A stretch of 21,284 nucleotides of DNA from Methanobacteriota archaeon (GTDB lineage Archaea; Thermoplasmatota; Thermoplasmata; RBG-16-68-12). A model generated the notes under the pieces. That model made no database searches. It was not told the DNA's origin and saw nothing but the letters and a program-made list of their open reading frames with translations. Each line of letters opens with the position of its first letter. Position 1 is the first letter of the stretch. The position numbers and the translations under genes were made by a program. The stretch spans positions 1-21,284 of the forward strand of contig VBME01000147.1 of the NCBI GenBank assembly GCA_005878995.1, given 5' to 3'. Positions 21,032 to 21,284 of the stretch are shown here, piece after piece.

Positions 21032-21284
21032 GTGCGCCCCTCGTCCCGAATCTGTTCAACGTGTGCGAGGTTCTCACCCTTGCCATCGTCTGGATCGTCG
21101 ACCAGATCCTGTACGGGCTCGCGTCGGTCATCCCACCGTTGACCGGATTGGCGCAGTGGTTTGACCCGGCATACCGCGACCGGCTTCATCTCACGCCGCT
21201 CGCCTCGGAGCCGTTGATCATCGTCATCACGTGGCTCATCGCGGTGACGGTCATCGTGATCTGGGCGACGCTGTTCAACCTCCT
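21028..21284 (+). CDS. nuoH: Complex I membrane subunit H (5' part only)
   Basis: Starts GTG at 21028, overlapping the nuoD stop (GTGA). The 85 residues seen include a hydrophobic stretch near residues 15-30 (LTLAIVWIVDQILYGLASVI), a polar segment FDPAYRDRLHLTPLASEP, and a second helix LIIVITWLIAVTVIVIWATL running off the window. Assignment rests on position after nuoD, where nuoH is the usual next gene, and on a long hydrophobic N-terminus; the diagnostic ER motif is beyond the end. Confidence 0.75.
   Translation, partial: MSAPLVPNLFNVCEVLTLAIVWIVDQILYGLASVIPPLTGLAQWFDPAYRDRLHLTPLASEPLIIVITWLIAVTVIVIWATLFNL

Noticed and set aside
1..21284. tRNA, rRNA, CRISPR array, insertion sequence
   Set aside because: No cloverleaf-like tract, direct-repeat array, transposase or integrase reading frame was seen; nearly all sequence is occupied by recognised genes.

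Overview
The window reads as high-GC archaeal DNA, most likely from a respiring member of the Thermoplasmatota or a close relative. The evidence is a complete A-type (V/A) ATP synthase operon order H-I-K-E-C-F-A-B, an intein at the P-loop of the A subunit (the insertion site known from Thermoplasma VMA inteins), TATA-like elements 25-35 nt upstream of start codons (short-leader or leaderless transcripts), and perfect archaeal Shine-Dalgarno sequences (GAGGTGATC). The lineage call is inference; no rRNA gene is present.

Layout. Positions 1-7940, minus strand: ATP synthase operon, entering the window at H and leaving it inside B. Positions 7941-8225: divergent promoter region with two TATA-like elements on the plus side and repeated inverted CGAATCC motifs. 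Positions 8226-14034, plus strand: a tightly packed respiratory module of eight genes. It encodes a membrane-anchored blue copper protein, a small membrane protein, a Tat-type Rieske protein, a cytochrome b N-terminal half, a protein fusing the cytochrome b C-terminal half (PDWY Qo motif) to extra membrane helices and an HdrC-like two-cluster ferredoxin domain, an HdrB-like CCG-domain protein, a 2x[4Fe-4S] ferredoxin with a long Pro-rich/acidic tail, and a zinc-ribbon membrane protein. Positions 14036-19022, minus strand: a sulfite-oxidase-like molybdopterin protein, TatC, TatA, a GlcD-type FAD dehydrogenase and a divergent paralogue of it. Positions 19207-21284, plus strand: start of a complex I operon (nuoA, damaged nuoC, nuoD, start of nuoH) in which nuoB is missing.

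How it fits together. Complex I would reduce the quinone pool and pump ions. The Rieske/cytochrome b assembly would oxidise quinol and pass electrons to the blue copper protein, which presumably feeds a terminal oxidase outside the window. The ion gradient drives the ATP synthase. The Tat translocase explains export of the folded Rieske protein, which carries a twin-arginine signal. The unusual element is the covalent and operonic joining of a bc-type complex to heterodisulfide-reductase-like (HdrC/HdrB) Fe-S modules and a ferredoxin. This suggests a quinol/quinone-linked complex with a cytoplasmic Fe-S arm exchanging electrons with ferredoxin or a thiol/disulfide. The nearby GlcD-like pair could be a 2-hydroxyacid donor, since GlcF-type CCG proteins partner such enzymes elsewhere.

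Two places look damaged or mis-assembled: the 5' end of cytochrome b (no normal start codon in frame) and the nuoA-nuoC junction (nuoB and the first half of nuoC missing, frame broken). I saw no tRNA, rRNA, CRISPR array or transposase.
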